NCBI RefSeq assembly: GCF_932276165.1
Contig: NC_063999.1
Location: 2,358,501-2,422,500, forward strand
From: Plutella xylostella
Lineage: Eukaryota > Arthropoda > Insecta > Lepidoptera > Plutellidae
Length of the DNA stretch: 64,000 nucleotides
Reading direction: 5' to 3'
The position numbers were made by a program, and so were the translations under genes. Positions 1-11,847 of the stretch are shown here, one piece after another (the stretch's first letter is position 1; each line of letters begins with the position of its first letter). Below the pieces are notes generated by a model that was given only the letters and a program-made list of their open reading frames with translations, was not told the DNA's origin and made no database searches.

Positions 1-165
1 TAGATATCAATCACTATATTAATATAGCCCAGGAGATCAAGTCGATCAACATGAGCTGGCCAGAAGTTGTGGCTGCTGCCTCTGATCGTCAGAAGTGGAA
101 AGCTGTAGTTGCGGCCCTATGCTCCACTAGGAGTTAAAGGACTTAAGAAGAAGAAGAAGAAGATA
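1..165 (+). mobile_element. 3' end of a non-LTR retrotransposon ORF2
   Basis: An open frame reads through the ATG at 51 and ends at a TAA at 135-137 with the ending ...WKAVVAALCSTRS. This is the typical last stretch of insect LINE ORF2 proteins. A GAAGAAG-type simple tail follows at about 148-165, as expected for a LINE 3' terminus. Only the tail end lies in the window. Family assignment beyond non-LTR LINE is not attempted. Confidence 0.65.
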
Positions 166-654
166 TTAAAATACCAATAAATTTGAATAAGTACTCGAAA
201 ATAAATGAGTAGTATCGTAGTTAACATATTTCCACGAAAATCTGTTTTGCCACGTAAAATGTGAAACACAATTGATCCTTTGATCACCATTTCTCTGAAG
301 GGTTACTCTATACTGACGAAAAACGAACGAACGAGAGCTGTCATGCAATCGACACGCTTAATACAACGAAACAGAGTCGTGGATCGCGCAGCGGAGCTCT
401 AATACTTCGTTTTTTGTACCCAGGTCCATTATATCTTTATTCACTGTAAACAAGCTCGTCGCATTTAGAGTACAACATTTCAATTTTAATTCTGAGAAAG
501 TTTCTGTCGATTCACAGGTGCACCTAGCGTAGGTAGGTACAGTAAGCAAAAAAAACATGTCACCCAAATAGGCCACCCCAGCGAAAGTCAGTGCAAGGAG
601 ATAGGAGATAGTTCAAAGAATATTTTATTAATCCTTCCTAACTATATCCTAATC
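166..654. other. no recognisable feature
   Basis: AT-rich sequence with only short open frames that lack codon structure or similarity to known proteins. Nothing is supported here. Confidence 0.5.
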
Positions 655-886
655 CTAACTATATATATAATATATATAATAATATTATAAATGCGAAAGT
701 AACTGTGTCTGTCTGTCTGTCTGTCTGTTACTCTTTCACGCCAAAACTACTGAACGTATTTGAATGAAATTTGGTATACATACGGTCTAGACCCTGGGAA
801 AGAACAAAGGCTACTTTTTATCCCGGAATTCCCACGGAAAACCTTTTAAGGCGAAGCGAAGCGCGCGGGAACAGCTATATAAGAAC
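655..886 (+). repeat. dispersed lepidopteran repeat with GTCT microsatellite
   Basis: Starts with TATAATATTATAAATGCGAA and a CTGT tetranucleotide run, and ends with GGCGAAGCGAAGCGCGCGGG plus AACAGCTAT. An inverted copy with the same parts in the opposite order lies at 8125-8345, and a fragment lies at 47720-47800. Repeats of this shape are very common in Lepidoptera and non-coding. The element class is uncertain. Confidence 0.7.
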
Positions 887-2184
887 ATAAAATCAAGCAA
901 TATTGATGACGATTCTGAAGGCACAGATTATAATTTTAGAGCTCTCATAATTTTAAATTATTTGTTTAAAAAACGACGTCAGTGTAAATCTCATTTTCGA
1001 TTGGCATATTTTATGGTTAAAATTTAAATTTACATCGTCAGAATGGACATCATTGATAAAAAAAATATTTATAAAAATATCTCATTATACCTGTCACCCA
1101 TCAGTGAATCTTATAATAATTAAAGTGTTTGCACTTAGGGCCAAACATAATATCTCTTTTGCTGACTGTACATAAGTTTATGTTCATGACATATAATTAA
1201 TTCTCTATCCACTTCACACCTAATGAGTAATTTATGGTAGGTACATTATTTCTTCACTCTCACACACATATTTCAGTAAGTTGTACACTTTCGTTTTTGT
1301 TTTAAGTAATTGTGTGTTTCATCATCACGACCCATCACGGCACGGGTCTCCATCCAATGAAGGAAGGCTTTATTTAAGGGTAAATTGTGTGTGTGCAAGC
1401 ATCAAATTAATTGTTTTCTTTCTTACAGTTAACTAAAAACTAACTTTTTCTCGTATACAAAGTGGCACCTCTAGCGGATACTATCATGAAAGTTTTGACA
1501 GATAATGATGACTGGTGAAAACGTAAACGTTTTTCGTTTTCATACATTGCCAAATCCGTAAGTACAAGAGTCTCTTATGTGGTAGGTACGGAACCCAACA
1601 AATTGCCTGCGAATGCAAAAATATACGAACTTCAGTCATCAATCTTGTTCCTTTACGTAAGACAAAGAAAGTGGCAGAAGGGAAATTGTTTTACATATTG
1701 AGTGACAAAGCTATTTTCCCTTATCATCATATTGAGTACGTACATTTTATATTCATCATAGCAAAGTCTATTATTTCAAGACATTGATATATCGGGATGT
1801 ATAGCTAAACATGTTTCCATTTATACCCCCGAATCCATAAAACTCGGATACTTGGAAAACGACTTTTTGGTCCTAGACAGAAAGTCAAAATTCGAGTTCC
1901 ACGATATCGCTCGCAAACCTCTTATAAACTGACAGATGACAGTTCGGATGTCATCCGATAAGACCTCAATGAGGTACTTTAGGTATTCTATATTTTCTCT
2001 ATGGAAAATAGTTTAGGATTTTAATCACAATAGTCTAGCCGGACTCACCTGATTAAAAGCAGTTAAGTATTTCAATCACATCTTGGTTGCTGTGATAGGG
2101 AAGAGTTCTGCAAAAAATGAAAAAAAACAATTAGCACTATTAACACTCAGATCCTTTAAAAATCAACCTAATTCAAAATATCCT
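887..2184. other. intergenic, small repeat fragments only
   Basis: No gene found. The stretch 905-1010 (GATTCTGAAGGCAC...) resembles pieces at 36.7-36.9 kb, 39.0-39.1 kb and 51.06-51.13 kb. The stretch 1323-1372 matches the tail of the 5S-headed SINE described at 4945. The stretch 1450-1530 (inverted) matches repeats at 12.43-12.52 kb and 26.51-26.61 kb. The remainder is anonymous AT-rich DNA. Confidence 0.5.
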
Positions 2185-2335
2185 TCCAGCCAATGGTTGC
2201 CTGGAAGAAATCGCTTTAAGCGATAAGCCCGCCATTCGTACCTATATATGTGTTGGATTAAGTTTTTTTGTAATTTTTGTCCATGTTTTTGTGTACAAAT
2301 AAAAATCATCTATTCTATTCTATTTTAAAGATAGT
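2185..2335 (+). mobile_element. LINE 3' UTR fragment
   Basis: Begins GGTTGCCTGGAAGAAATCGC followed by TTTAAGCGATAAG..., a hallmark of an abundant insect non-LTR 3' UTR, and ends in an A-rich stretch with AATAAA. Related pieces occur at 13815-13930, 18045-18140 and about 46570-46605. Confidence 0.6.
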
Positions 2336-2707
2336 TTATAATATTCGGTATGGTACAGTCATCTTCATTAGAAGCTTTTGCATGTACACTTTTATACCTT
2401 TTAAAACTATCTATTCTAGAATAGTCTTAAGTGACAGACTTTAAGCCGAGTGGTTAGAATATGGGATAAGGTGGGGTGGGCGACGCTGAAATTTGATTTG
2501 CTGTGTTCTCTTTTTAGCAACAAGTTTGTATGTACCTATACCTACTATGTACCTACTTCCGTACTTACATCATTATTTTGACCAAAGCTCCTGTATATCC
2601 TTTAAACTAGAAAGAAAATGTATCTGTTATAAAAATTAAAATTACCTACAGAGCGGCATTGAAAAACTTATTTCCCAGAGGGGTATTATATGTATAAACA
2701 TGGCCAT

Positions 2708-3045
2708 TCTATTCTATTCTATTCTCTGTGGGGGTGTTAGTACCTGCACCTGGCTCTCTCGAGTGGAACCTTTGTGCATATCCCCAAGGTCTAAACTGCC
2801 TTCCTAAGCTTCGACCATTTCCCACCACGCTGGTCCACTGCGGGTTGGTGGGTTCACATATCTAGATGTGCTAAATCTAGATATGCAGGTTTCCTCACGA
2901 TGTTTTTCCTTCACCGTAAGAGCGATGGTATACATTGTACTTAAGTTAAAAGAACTCATTGGTACATGTCAGCGCCGGGATTCGAACCCGCATCTCTTGC
3001 TTGAGAAGCGGGCGCTTACCCAACTGAGCTACAACCGCTCTGCCA
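2708..3045 (-). mobile_element. tRNA-derived SINE, full length
   Basis: Read on the minus strand, the element starts with a tRNA-like head (box A around TAGCTCAGTTGGGTAAGC, box B GGGTTCGAATCCC) and ends with repeats of AGAATAGAAT. It is flanked by a perfect 12-bp target-site duplication, AAACATGGCCAT, at 2696-2707 and 3046-3057. The same SINE family is found at 15609-15938 on the plus strand. Confidence 0.9.
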
Positions 3046-3449
3046 AAACATGGCCATATTTTAATGAGGAACTAGGTACTGCTACCTATTCTAGTATCTA
3101 CCAAGCTTTTTTTAGTGCTTGGGTTTATCAAGAAAATGTTTCGGTGCGGGATAAAAGGCAGACATCACAGACTTTTACAATTAAGGTCTGCGCAGACCTG
3201 TCCTGTAATACTGTTGTTTGCCCAAATAAAGTACAATAAAAATAAAATACACAAAGACAAAGTAGACTGACTGGGCTGTGATGAGCTGACACAAAAAAGA
3301 CGTACTTCAAACGAAGAATGAACGGAATGTTTTCTTTGAGTAAAATTTTCTATCTACATTATTAAGAGAACCTCCTGTATATGATGGCCGGTCCACTTTG
3401 TGCAATCCTCAGTAGTAAGTATATTATATTCGCTTGTCCACCTGCTACA

Positions 3450-3640
3450 GAAACAAGATTATCTATTCTTGGACCAACAGAGCGCCTATCTCAGCTATTG
3501 CAACACCCAGGCTTGTTACTCCAGTTTATTCGGGAGCTAGGCTGACTGAGCTGAAATCAAGGAGATATGTACAAAGGTTCCACTCGAGGGAGCCACATAC
3601 AGGACCTTCACGACCTTTCAGAATAGAATAGAATAGTAGT
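3450..3640 (+). mobile_element. SINE-related element sharing the 3' half
   Basis: The 3' half (GATATGTACAAAGGTTCCAC through CAGAATAGAATAGAATAG) matches the end of the tRNA-headed SINE. The 5' half (ATTATCTATTCTTGGACCAA...) is different and has close copies at 57585-57790 and 58165-58350. Confidence 0.65.
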
Positions 3641-3956
3641 TAGTACTTCAATCTTTTGATCATAGCTCGTACAACAGATGGTTAGAGTTACACAGAAATC
3701 CATTGATTATTAAGTAGGTATTCATCAGCTCATCTATCTTTCACCTGCGACTGGGGTCGAACTGATATATATACAGGGTGTGTATTGTATATTTGATGCC
3801 TGTACCTGCCATTAAGTGCCTTTGTATTGATTTAATATTGAATAATTGATTTAATATTGGTAATTGATAGGTGTATTGTAATCGTACTCGATAGCGATAG
3901 CTTAGTAAACGGTCCAAGCTTAATTTTAGAAGCTAGGACCTCTCTCTCTTTCAGGT

Positions 3957-4220
3957 TATGTCTCCCATATGGTGGTGGGGTCTCGTTTTCTCTCTCCACT
4001 TCGCCCTGTCTCCAACGTCTTCTTCAGAGACTTGGCAGTGTCGTAGGTCTTTTTGCACTACGTCTATCCATCTGGTTTTAGGTCTTCCTCGGGATCTCCG
4101 ACCGGGGGCGGACAGGCGCAGTGCTTCGTTTCCAACATAGTCAGGTGGTCTTCTCTTGACATGTCCGAACCATCGTAAGCGGTTTTCTTGGAGTTTGTCG
4201 GCGATGTCGCGTACTCCCAG
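3957..4220 (-). mobile_element. LINE ORF2 C-terminal fragment
   Basis: The minus-strand translation contains RWFGHVKRRPPDYVGNEALR followed by an RSRGRPKTRW motif and a downstream KWRERT. This is the classic C-terminal segment after the reverse transcriptase of many insect LINEs. No full reverse transcriptase is present, so this is a dead fragment. Confidence 0.8.
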
Positions 4221-4282
4221 GCTTAAAAGCTAGGACCGTTGCAGGCTAACGTAACAGGTCTTCACATAATAAATACCATAAT

Positions 4283-4476
4283 TACACTCGCGAGCAATGA
4301 AGCCTCAATTTTTTAAACCATTTAATTTGAAATTTGAGCACAATATATTTACGTTTTTAGTTGCTAATAATATTCCAAATCGCTGTTAAATGTACTTACT
4401 TCAATGTCGCAGACGACGTCATTAAGTTAGTTTGGTGCTACGTCACTGGAACTGTTTCATTGCTCGAGCGTGTATA
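4283..4476. mobile_element. MITE, family A copy 1
   Basis: Ends are TACACTCGCGAGCAATGAA and a matching inverted end TTCATTGCTCGAGCGTGTA. Internal sequence (TTAAATGTACTT...GCAGACGACGTCATTAAG) is shared with copies at 11848-12162, 14409-14646 and 15425-16016. Terminal TA suggests a Tc1/mariner-type target. Confidence 0.75.
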
Positions 4477-4944
4477 AATTCTGGCTGCTCGAAGTCCATA
4501 GCCAAATCCAAAAGATACAAGATTTAACTCCTGATTCGTACCAATAACAGTGTGATAAATTTTATTTGTTCACTGTTGTCACCTTGGCCTACATCTACTC
4601 AATTATCTTATAAATGCCACTATATTTAAGATCATTAGATGCAATTGAAACAAATACATCTATGATCATCTTCTAACACATTTTTTTTAACTGAGCTAAG
4701 TGCGTATCAGACTTGCGAGAATAAGGGTATATATTGACAGACAGCAGACAGACCGACAACAAAGTCATCCTATACTTAATGGTTTCTTTTTACCTTTTGA
4801 GGTACGGAACCCCAAAAAATTCTGAGTCATCTACAACTGCACAGGAATACATGATTTTTTCTTCAATTAGTTTCAGCCACAGAAATTATTAAGATTTATG
4901 TGGTTTCAGACATGCCACGTATACCAATGGATACTAGAACTTAC
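4477..4944. other. no recognisable feature
   Basis: AT-rich intergenic DNA; no coding potential or repeat identified. Confidence 0.5.
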
Positions 4945-5330
4945 TCATCATCATCACGACCCATCACGTCCCCACAGCTGGGTCACGGGTCTCCTTTCAA
5001 TGAAGGAAGACCTAGTCCACCACGCTGCAATGGCCTATTGCGGGTTGGTGGACTGGACCCCAACACAAGCATCAAGCTTGTGCTTGGGGTAAGTGGGCAA
5101 CCCGACTGTCAGATGTTTTCAAGCTGCCCGAAGGCTGATTGATTGATTGAAGACTGCTGCCAAAGCAGCAACCGGGACCCACGGCCTAACGTGCCGTCCG
5201 AAGCACGGAAGCGTCCAGAAAAGAACCACTTGAAATCGGTCACCCATCCAAAGGCTGACCGTGCCAGTTGGTGCTTAACTTCAGTGATCAGTTAAGATCA
5301 CTGAAGCTCTAGCTCCTAAAACGAGCTACT
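4945..5330 (-). mobile_element. 5S rRNA-headed SINE
   Basis: On the minus strand the head, from about 5325 downward, has GATCACTGAAGTTAAGCACC and further on TTTGGATGGGTGACC. These resemble the 5S rRNA internal promoter region (AAGTTAAGCAAC, TTGGATGGGTGACC). The body then runs through CGGCACGTTAGGCCGT to a tail containing GTTGGGGTCCAGTCCACCAA. A plus-strand head copy lies at 49312-49520 and tail-only copies at 1323-1372, 20745-20960 and 49585-49675. Confidence 0.75.
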
Positions 5331-5776
5331 TAATACGTGCGTATTATTAAAATACAAGTTTGAAACCGCTCTAAAAACTCACAGTCTGAAAACCAGTGCC
5401 GCGTCAGATGGGTGGATGCCACCACATCTGTAGCGGTGTAAGCTGAGGCGCGGGCCTTTTCGGTGCTGGACAACTCACACCATTATATTTTAATTATTCT
5501 TAATGTTATTTTGTTTTTTTACTTTTAATTTAGTTTTTAATATTTTTTTGTGTAAATTGTAATTGTAAAAATCGTTTATAAAAGTATAATTTCATGTTCG
5601 GAAGTAAACGCTTTTTATACAATAAGCCTTTTTATTAATATTTATTCAATTTTCGAATCCAAATTTCAATTTTTTAATCCGTGAGCGTCAGGTTTGAAAA
5701 AAAAAAGTGAGACCTTCATGGGAATGAATCCAGTTTTACGGTAACATAATGGCCGAACAACAATCTCATAGTAGAG
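5331..5776. other. anonymous repeat-like sequence
   Basis: Contains a GC-richer block at 5400-5480 (GTGCCGCGTCAGATGGGTGG...) that looks like a transposon piece but which I cannot classify. No gene. Confidence 0.4.
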
Positions 5777-5778
5777 TA

Positions 5779-5999
5779 CAGTCCAACTATAAAGTAATGA
5801 CAATAAAGAGTGCGATTTTGCTAAGACTTTTTGTCATTGTCAGTTATTTACTTACTTTTACATATGTTTAAAAAATAAAGTACCGATTGATAATGGCTTT
5901 TTAACGGATTTGTCCTTAAATAAATATAATAGTTCCATTAAATACGGTCTTAAACAATTAATAGTTAGAATCCACTTCCGTTTTCAGGACTTTATAGTT
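5779..5999 (-). mobile_element. mariner-type MITE (derivative of the 48.9-51.6 kb element)
   Basis: Starts TA-CAGTCCAACTATAAAG. The first about 60 bases match the inverted right end of the element at 48917-51589 (ACAATAAAGARTGCGATTTT). The last about 150 bases match its inverted left end (TTTTTAACGGATTTG...CGTTTTCAGGACTTTATAG). It is thus an internally deleted relative. Its right terminus is cut by the MITE at 6003-6552; a possible remainder (TTTTACTGTA) lies at about 6559-6568. Confidence 0.8.
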
Positions 6000-6002
6000 T
6001 TA

Positions 6003-6552
6003 GGGCGGATTCGACCAACGTCGAGTAACTTTTTACTCACGAGTAAACTACCAGTTACTCGCGAGTAAGCAGATTTTGCATTCTACCAAACCTGAAAACA
6101 AGATAAGTAGCTTATCCCAAGAATAAAATGTTATACCGCCAAAATTGACCGTGTAACGAGCTTATCCGAGAGTAATTTTGTAATGGCGGCAGCACATCAG
6201 CTGATTAGAAAACCGTCATAATGACATATAAACACATCTGTCAAAACATAAACAAAAGTACGTTAAAAGGCAAATTCTCAGAATAACAACAGCGAATAAA
6301 ATATGAAAACATAAACAATTTCATACTCTTATAATCCATTCAAACTAAGTTGGCATGTCATTTCTATTGCATACTTTGAAAACGCACCTATTTTTATTTT
6401 AGTTGCATTACAGTTTCGTTCCTCGTTCATTCAATTAATCATGGTATAACTTGGTAGAATGCAAATATACTTATCCCAGATATTTACTCGCGTATAAATT
6501 TTATTCCGGTATAGTTATTCTCGTGTAAGATGATGTTTGGACGAATTCGCCC
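6003..6552. mobile_element. MITE, TTA-flanked (PIF/Harbinger-like)
   Basis: Ends GGGCGGATTCGACCAAC and the inverse of GGGCGAATTCGTCCAAAC form imperfect terminal inverted repeats. TTA is duplicated at 6000-6002 and 6553-6555, fitting the 3-bp target of PIF/Harbinger elements. No transposase. It sits inside the end of another MITE. Confidence 0.75.
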
Positions 6553-6555
6553 TTA

Positions 6556-6960
6556 GAGTTTTACTGTATATTCTAGCTCAGATTTTAACAGTTACGTCGT
6601 TAACTTACGTTACGGGTGACCTCATTTCTTATGTGCTTATGTAAGATTTATGATCTTTCAGAGTATTAAGAATGAAAATCTTTATTATCATATCATAATG
6701 GACACACATTAATTGAGTGGTTATCGCAACATAAATATGTTATTAAGTATATTGACACTGAAACCGTACGACAAAATATTTGTTTAATAATAATAAAGCT
6801 GTGTCAGTTGTAAAAATCATCGCTCTGCTGTGCCCTTTTATTCACATTCATAGCAAATGCTGAGCCTACCCCTTTTATCATAACTATGGATAAAATATTG
6901 TGAAATCAAGTGCTTTGTAAGGTTTTTTCAAATATTTGTAGTTTTATTGTTTTCCGTGTA
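6556..6960. other. no recognisable feature
   Basis: Beyond a possible remnant of the interrupted MITE end (about 6556-6575), nothing recognisable. Confidence 0.45.
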
Positions 6961-7171
6961 CGGTGGCCTGCGCCTAAAAGTATACAGGCGGAGTTTTTAA
7001 AATAGCGATCTCAAGCTCACATGCTGCTCAAGCACATCCACATAAACACCACTGCTACCCACATCACACACAACACGTCCACGGATTTATAACAGGTGTA
7101 GCTGGTCCCTTCATCATCAGGGATCTCTATTTTAAAAATTCCGCCTGTATACTTTTAGGCGCAGGCCACCG
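6961..7171. mobile_element. MITE with 44-bp near-perfect inverted repeats
   Basis: Left arm 6961-7004 begins CGGTGGCCTGCGCCTAAAAG; right arm 7128-7171 is its inverse with one mismatch in 44. TA is present on both flanks (6959-6960, 7172-7173). Internal 123 bases hold no open frame. Confidence 0.9.
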
Positions 7172-7379
7172 TACCTATGATAATAATAAAAATATTTTAA
7201 TCACTTGTCTATAATTATGGCTACTCAAACTAACAGTGACAAAAAAGCTGAGAGTTACATAAATGGCTGTTTATTTAATACAAGTCTCTGGGACAACAAA
7301 ATCGTATTATGACGATAGTTCTGTCGACCAATAACAAAGGAATGAGGTCGGCCATGTTTCTATCCTTTTGGTATTGTTA

Positions 7380-7580
7380 ACCTGGCCGTTGTCGCGACGG
7401 AGGGTTGACGGGATAATACCAACGTGCTGAATGTCCCATGAAGATTGTGGTATGTATTGTACACCTACCTACTGAAGCCGCATCAGCACTTCATATCCTA
7501 ATATTATTATAATCTTAATTATGTTTGTGTGTGTATGTGTGTTTGAAATAAATGAATTTTCTTTCTTTCTTTTAAGCTGG
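7380..7580 (+). mobile_element. LINE 3' end
   Basis: Contains CCTGGCCGTTGTCGCGACGG, then a long TGTGTGTGT/ATGTGTG stretch and ends AAATAAATGAATTTTCTTTC with CTTT repeats, the layout of a LINE 3' terminus. Family not determined. Confidence 0.45.
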
Positions 7581-8124
7581 GCATACATTTATACAAAAGT
7601 ACAAATATCAAGAGTTCTGTCACCTATTTTCTAAAGACTCACCCTGTATTAACCTAATTCCACAGAGATGCCTATGGGTGAAAATATGTTGCCGATGGCA
7701 ATAACGAGAAATAACTAACGAAAATATTACAAATATTTTTCGACTGTCAAATTATTTCCCAATTCAAGCGAAATAACAATAAATTGGCGAAAAGTATTAC
7801 AAATATTTCGAAACAAGGCCTTGAACTTGAGTGATCTTTTATAGTAGGTAAGGTATAGGTGCTCTGGCTAATCACCCCTGCAGAATATTTTCATAATAAT
7901 GTGGACCTAAAAAAAAACTCTAATGTAGTTATTAAAGTCGTAGAACGAAAGTTGTCCAGAATGATCTCCTCTTGTAAGACCCTGTAGCCGAAAATTGTGT
8001 GAGCGAAAATTACCTTCTTGGACAAACACACGATGGGTGTCCCGTGTATCCTTAAAGGTAAGCGTCCAGCACCTATCGGTATCGTATGTATCGGACCAAA
8101 CAGATTTTAAAAAATATATGGAGA
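7581..8124. other. no recognisable feature
   Basis: No gene; anonymous intergenic sequence. Confidence 0.45.
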
Positions 8125-8345
8125 AACTAGCTGTTCCCGCGAGCTTCGCTTCGCCTTAAAAAGTTTTCCCGTGGGAATTCCGGGATAAAAAGTAGCCTAT
8201 GTTCTTTCTCAGGGTCTAGACCATATGTATACCAAATTTCATTCAAATCCGTTCAGTAGTTTTTGCGTGAAAGAGTAACAGACAGACAGACAGACAGACA
8301 GACACAGTTACTTTCGCATTTATAATATTAGTTAGGATTAGGATG
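8125..8345 (-). repeat. dispersed lepidopteran repeat, inverted copy
   Basis: Reverse-complement copy of the repeat at 655-886: AGCTGTTCCCGCGAGCTTCG at the left, then the CAGA tetranucleotide run and TTTCGCATTTATAATATTAG at the right. Very high similarity between the two suggests recent activity. Confidence 0.75.
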
Positions 8346-8550
8346 GCGTGGGCAATGCGTACGATGCCTAAAGGTGGACGCTTACCTTAATAACGAGGTT
8401 AGCGCGTGTACGTTTGTCTATAGACAGTGTTTGAGTTCCAAACTGTTCAAATATACCCCACCCCCCCCCGTCCCGAGCTACTCACGAGTTGCAAACAAAA
8501 TAATCTTATAAATTTAAAGCTGACATGGTAACTAAATAGATAGTGCTTAA

Positions 8551-8869
8551 AGTTTATTTTTTTATACAACAAAAAAATACTTATACTAGTGATACATCAT
8601 TTAATTATCATCACATATAGGAATCTTTCAGGAAACACCTCTTGTCTGCATGTTCAAATAAAACGAGTCCTTTCATAATATCCTGGAAAAAGCTGAAGTT
8701 ATTTTTTTTATACAACAAAAAAATACTTATACTAGTAATACATCATTTAATTATCATCACATATAGGTCGGTATTTATGTTGTTTCAATATACTGAAATC
8801 TTTCAGGAAACACCTCTTATCTGCAAGTTCAAATAAAACGTGTCCTTTCATAATATCCTGGAAAAAGCT
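8551..8869. repeat. local tandem duplication, two units
   Basis: Unit 1 (about 8551-8694) and unit 2 (about 8697-8869) both run from a T-rich TATACAAC start through CATCATTTAATTATCATCAC to CATAATATCCTGGAAAAAGC with few differences. Unit 2 carries about 30 extra bases (TCGGTATTTATGTTG...) in its middle. No coding role seen. Confidence 0.85.
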
Positions 8870-11109
8870 AATTACATTACGGAGAAGTTTTCAGATTCTT
8901 TCATGTTAAGATCCGGTTATTTACTGAGAAATGATTTCTTAAAAGACGCAAAAGATTCCGTGTGAAGATAATTTTATTTGACGTGCAAGAGCCTGTCACA
9001 CTCGAGAGAGTCGAGAGCAATCAATATAGGCTTTTGATATAGGCGGGGCGGCCCGTTCTACGCTTCATGCAAATTTACATCAAACGAGCACAGTGTCTGT
9101 GTAATAGAATTTTTCTCCAGAAGTACAATAAATGTATAAAAAAAAAAAAAAACACGCACTCACGCCTTGTACTAATGTACACCCTTGCGGGGTAGGCAGA
9201 GGTGCATTGCTGCACCCACTTTTCGCCAGAGTGTTATGTTAGTCCCAATGTAATAAATGTATAATATTTTATTAATAATATACTTATATAAGTAGGTACG
9301 ATAAAATATATATAATAAGCTAAAGATGTATTAAGATGAAGAATAAAAAACAACTCTCACAATATATTGATAGTGAGTGATAACAAAATCTTAAAAAAAA
9401 ACACATACACACAGTGCCAGAACTAGACCGCTTAAAAGTGACCAGTCAATTTTAATTTACCTAAGTACATCAAATGAATACCGGAATGTTTTCACTAAAA
9501 GATTATGTACGAAATAATGATCTTCTAGCTGTGTTCGTTTGATGTAAATCTACCGTTACAGGTTAAATGCGGGGTATACGAGTACTATGGAATTACGAAA
9601 CCTCTGTATACAATATACTCGTACAACCGATTCCATCTTGCACATCCTACCTAGAATACCTAGACTTTGTAAGTTCTTCCTGTAAACGTCCAGTAAGTAC
9701 TTAGTTTACAAATGACACCGTTTGATAAAAGCACAACTAAACTCACCTACTAATTGACTTCTAAACAATTTCTCTCCAAGCTCTTCAAACTTGAATCCTT
9801 TGATTTTAACTTGAAAGTTAGATTATTTGCCAGTTTGTCGTTTAACAACTTTGCTAAAATGTCAAGTAGCGAGCTTTATAAATAAGCTACGCAAATTAAA
9901 AAATCTACATTGGCGATGGGACGACGCTGTTGTTCGTGATTTTAACTTTAAAAGTTTTATTTTCTCGACATCCAAACTATCATAAAACTTTTATCAGAAA
10001 ATTTCGGTTACTTACTTATGCAGTAGGTCTAGTGTAGCCTACACAGTGCTTTTCATTACTGAATGACTTATTTGCACTATATTTCTTCTTCTCATATGCA
10101 TACATAGGTATTATGTACTTAATTAACCAACAAAAAGATTTAAAGATTCATTGCAATGTAAATAATATCATCAAATGCTTTTTTTAAGAAGATTTTAACT
10201 TGCTTGCGTGAATGATGAATAATGAATCAAAATCATTTATTTGCATGAACGTAGGTGCACAAAGATGTTACAGAAAAACATAGACCTGCTACATTCTACC
10301 CTTGTAGGGCGTGCAAAAATATTATTAAAACATATATTATGAATAACTATCATCATGTATAATTTTTGTAGGTATGTTGTGTGTTCCAAAAGTGAATAAA
10401 TATTTTATCTATTTATCATTCATTTACATTATAAGAAAAAATCTTGTGAGATATATATCCATTGTCCCTTTGGAAAAAAAGATCTATGTTCATGCCACTT
10501 TTCAGGAAATTTTCCTTTACCGCCACTTTCAGAGCATGACATGAGTAACGAAAATTTCCTAAATGATGGTGATTAAAACACAAAAATTTATAAGCTATCA
10601 AATATAATGTTTGCTGGTTTAACATTGAATCGTTTCAATAAAACCCATTACCAATTAAATAATTATTATTATTACAAAACGATATTTTGCAATAAGTTTG
10701 GTGACCGGCACACGGCCAGGGTTAATTTTCATTAATTATGTAATTATGCGTGGTCTCGAACTGTATAAACGGGTGGTTATGGTTATTGATTAATCGAGGC
10801 AGTTTATATGAAACCATAATAGCTGCATATTTTATTAACACATTTCAAATCAAATCTAAAACGAATGTAAGTTTTGCGTAGACAGCGTGCTTGACGTGCT
10901 TAAAGTTGCTTGTGTGCTTTGTTGGCAACACCAACACAAAATAATATTTTTTATATGTAATAGTACCTTTATATGACTACGTGTGTGCATATTATTACCT
11001 AATAATTTATAAAAGTGCAGTAAAATCTATAATCAGCTTTTCATTATAATCTAGTGTACACTCCCGTTTCGTTACATGCTTCTCTTGTGTTAATAAGTTC
11101 TCTACTTCT
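8870..11109. other. intergenic, no gene seen
   Basis: Mostly anonymous AT-rich DNA. A GC-richer piece at about 9150-9240 (CACCCTTGCGGGGTAGGCAG...) looks like a dispersed repeat. Poly-A tract at 9138-9152. No coding frames I can support. Confidence 0.45.
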
Positions 11110-11388
11110 TCTTCTTCCTTCCTTATTTAGGGTCGGCTTTGTTCGTCATGTCAGTGTGTCACGCCATTTTACCATATCCTCTGTCATATCCTCATTCACT
11201 CCACACTCTCTCATATTTTCTTTCACGTAATCAAGCCACGTCTTTCTTGGTCTTCCTCTCTTACGCTTTCCTTCGGGTCTCATTTCCAACACTTTTTTTG
11301 TAACATAATCATCTTCTCTTCTCATGACATGCCCTAATCGAGAAAGGCGATGGCTTTTCATCTTCCCCACTATGGCGGGCGGCAAAAA
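11110..11388 (-). mobile_element. LINE ORF2 C-terminal fragment
   Basis: Minus-strand open frame with RLGHVMRREDDYVTKK and GKRKRGRPRKTW followed by MVKWRDTL, the standard post-RT tail of insect LINEs. Only this tail remains. Confidence 0.8.
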
Positions 11389-11847
11389 AATTTAAATATA
11401 GGTAGGTACCTACGTTCAGATGTTTCTAAATTTTACAACTAATATACCTAAATTAATAAGTACCTAAGTAAGTTCAAATTTGACCCTTTTAAACATAAGT
11501 ATTTGTAACCACTTAACCAAAATGTAAAAGTAGAGATACGGGAGAACTTTACTTTACCTTTTCCGGAAAAGCCACAAAAGGGTAGCAACAGCAAGGTAGG
11601 TGTATGTAAACATTACAATATACTTGCTTACCTACGTAAAGGCAGTTAAGCCAGTAGGTACCTACACTACATAATTATAATATACTTACATACATCATAT
11701 ACCTAATAGGTACTTGATAACGATGTATTCAAGGTGTTCATTGAGACTGAAATAACAGTAGTGAGAATCCTAATCAGTGCAATGAGGCAGTTAACCACAA
11801 AATTATATACTAACTATGCCACAGGAATCATCTTAGCTGAAACATAC

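Noticed and set aside
8642..8836. Small membrane protein
   Set aside because: Spans a non-coding tandem duplication and lacks codon bias.
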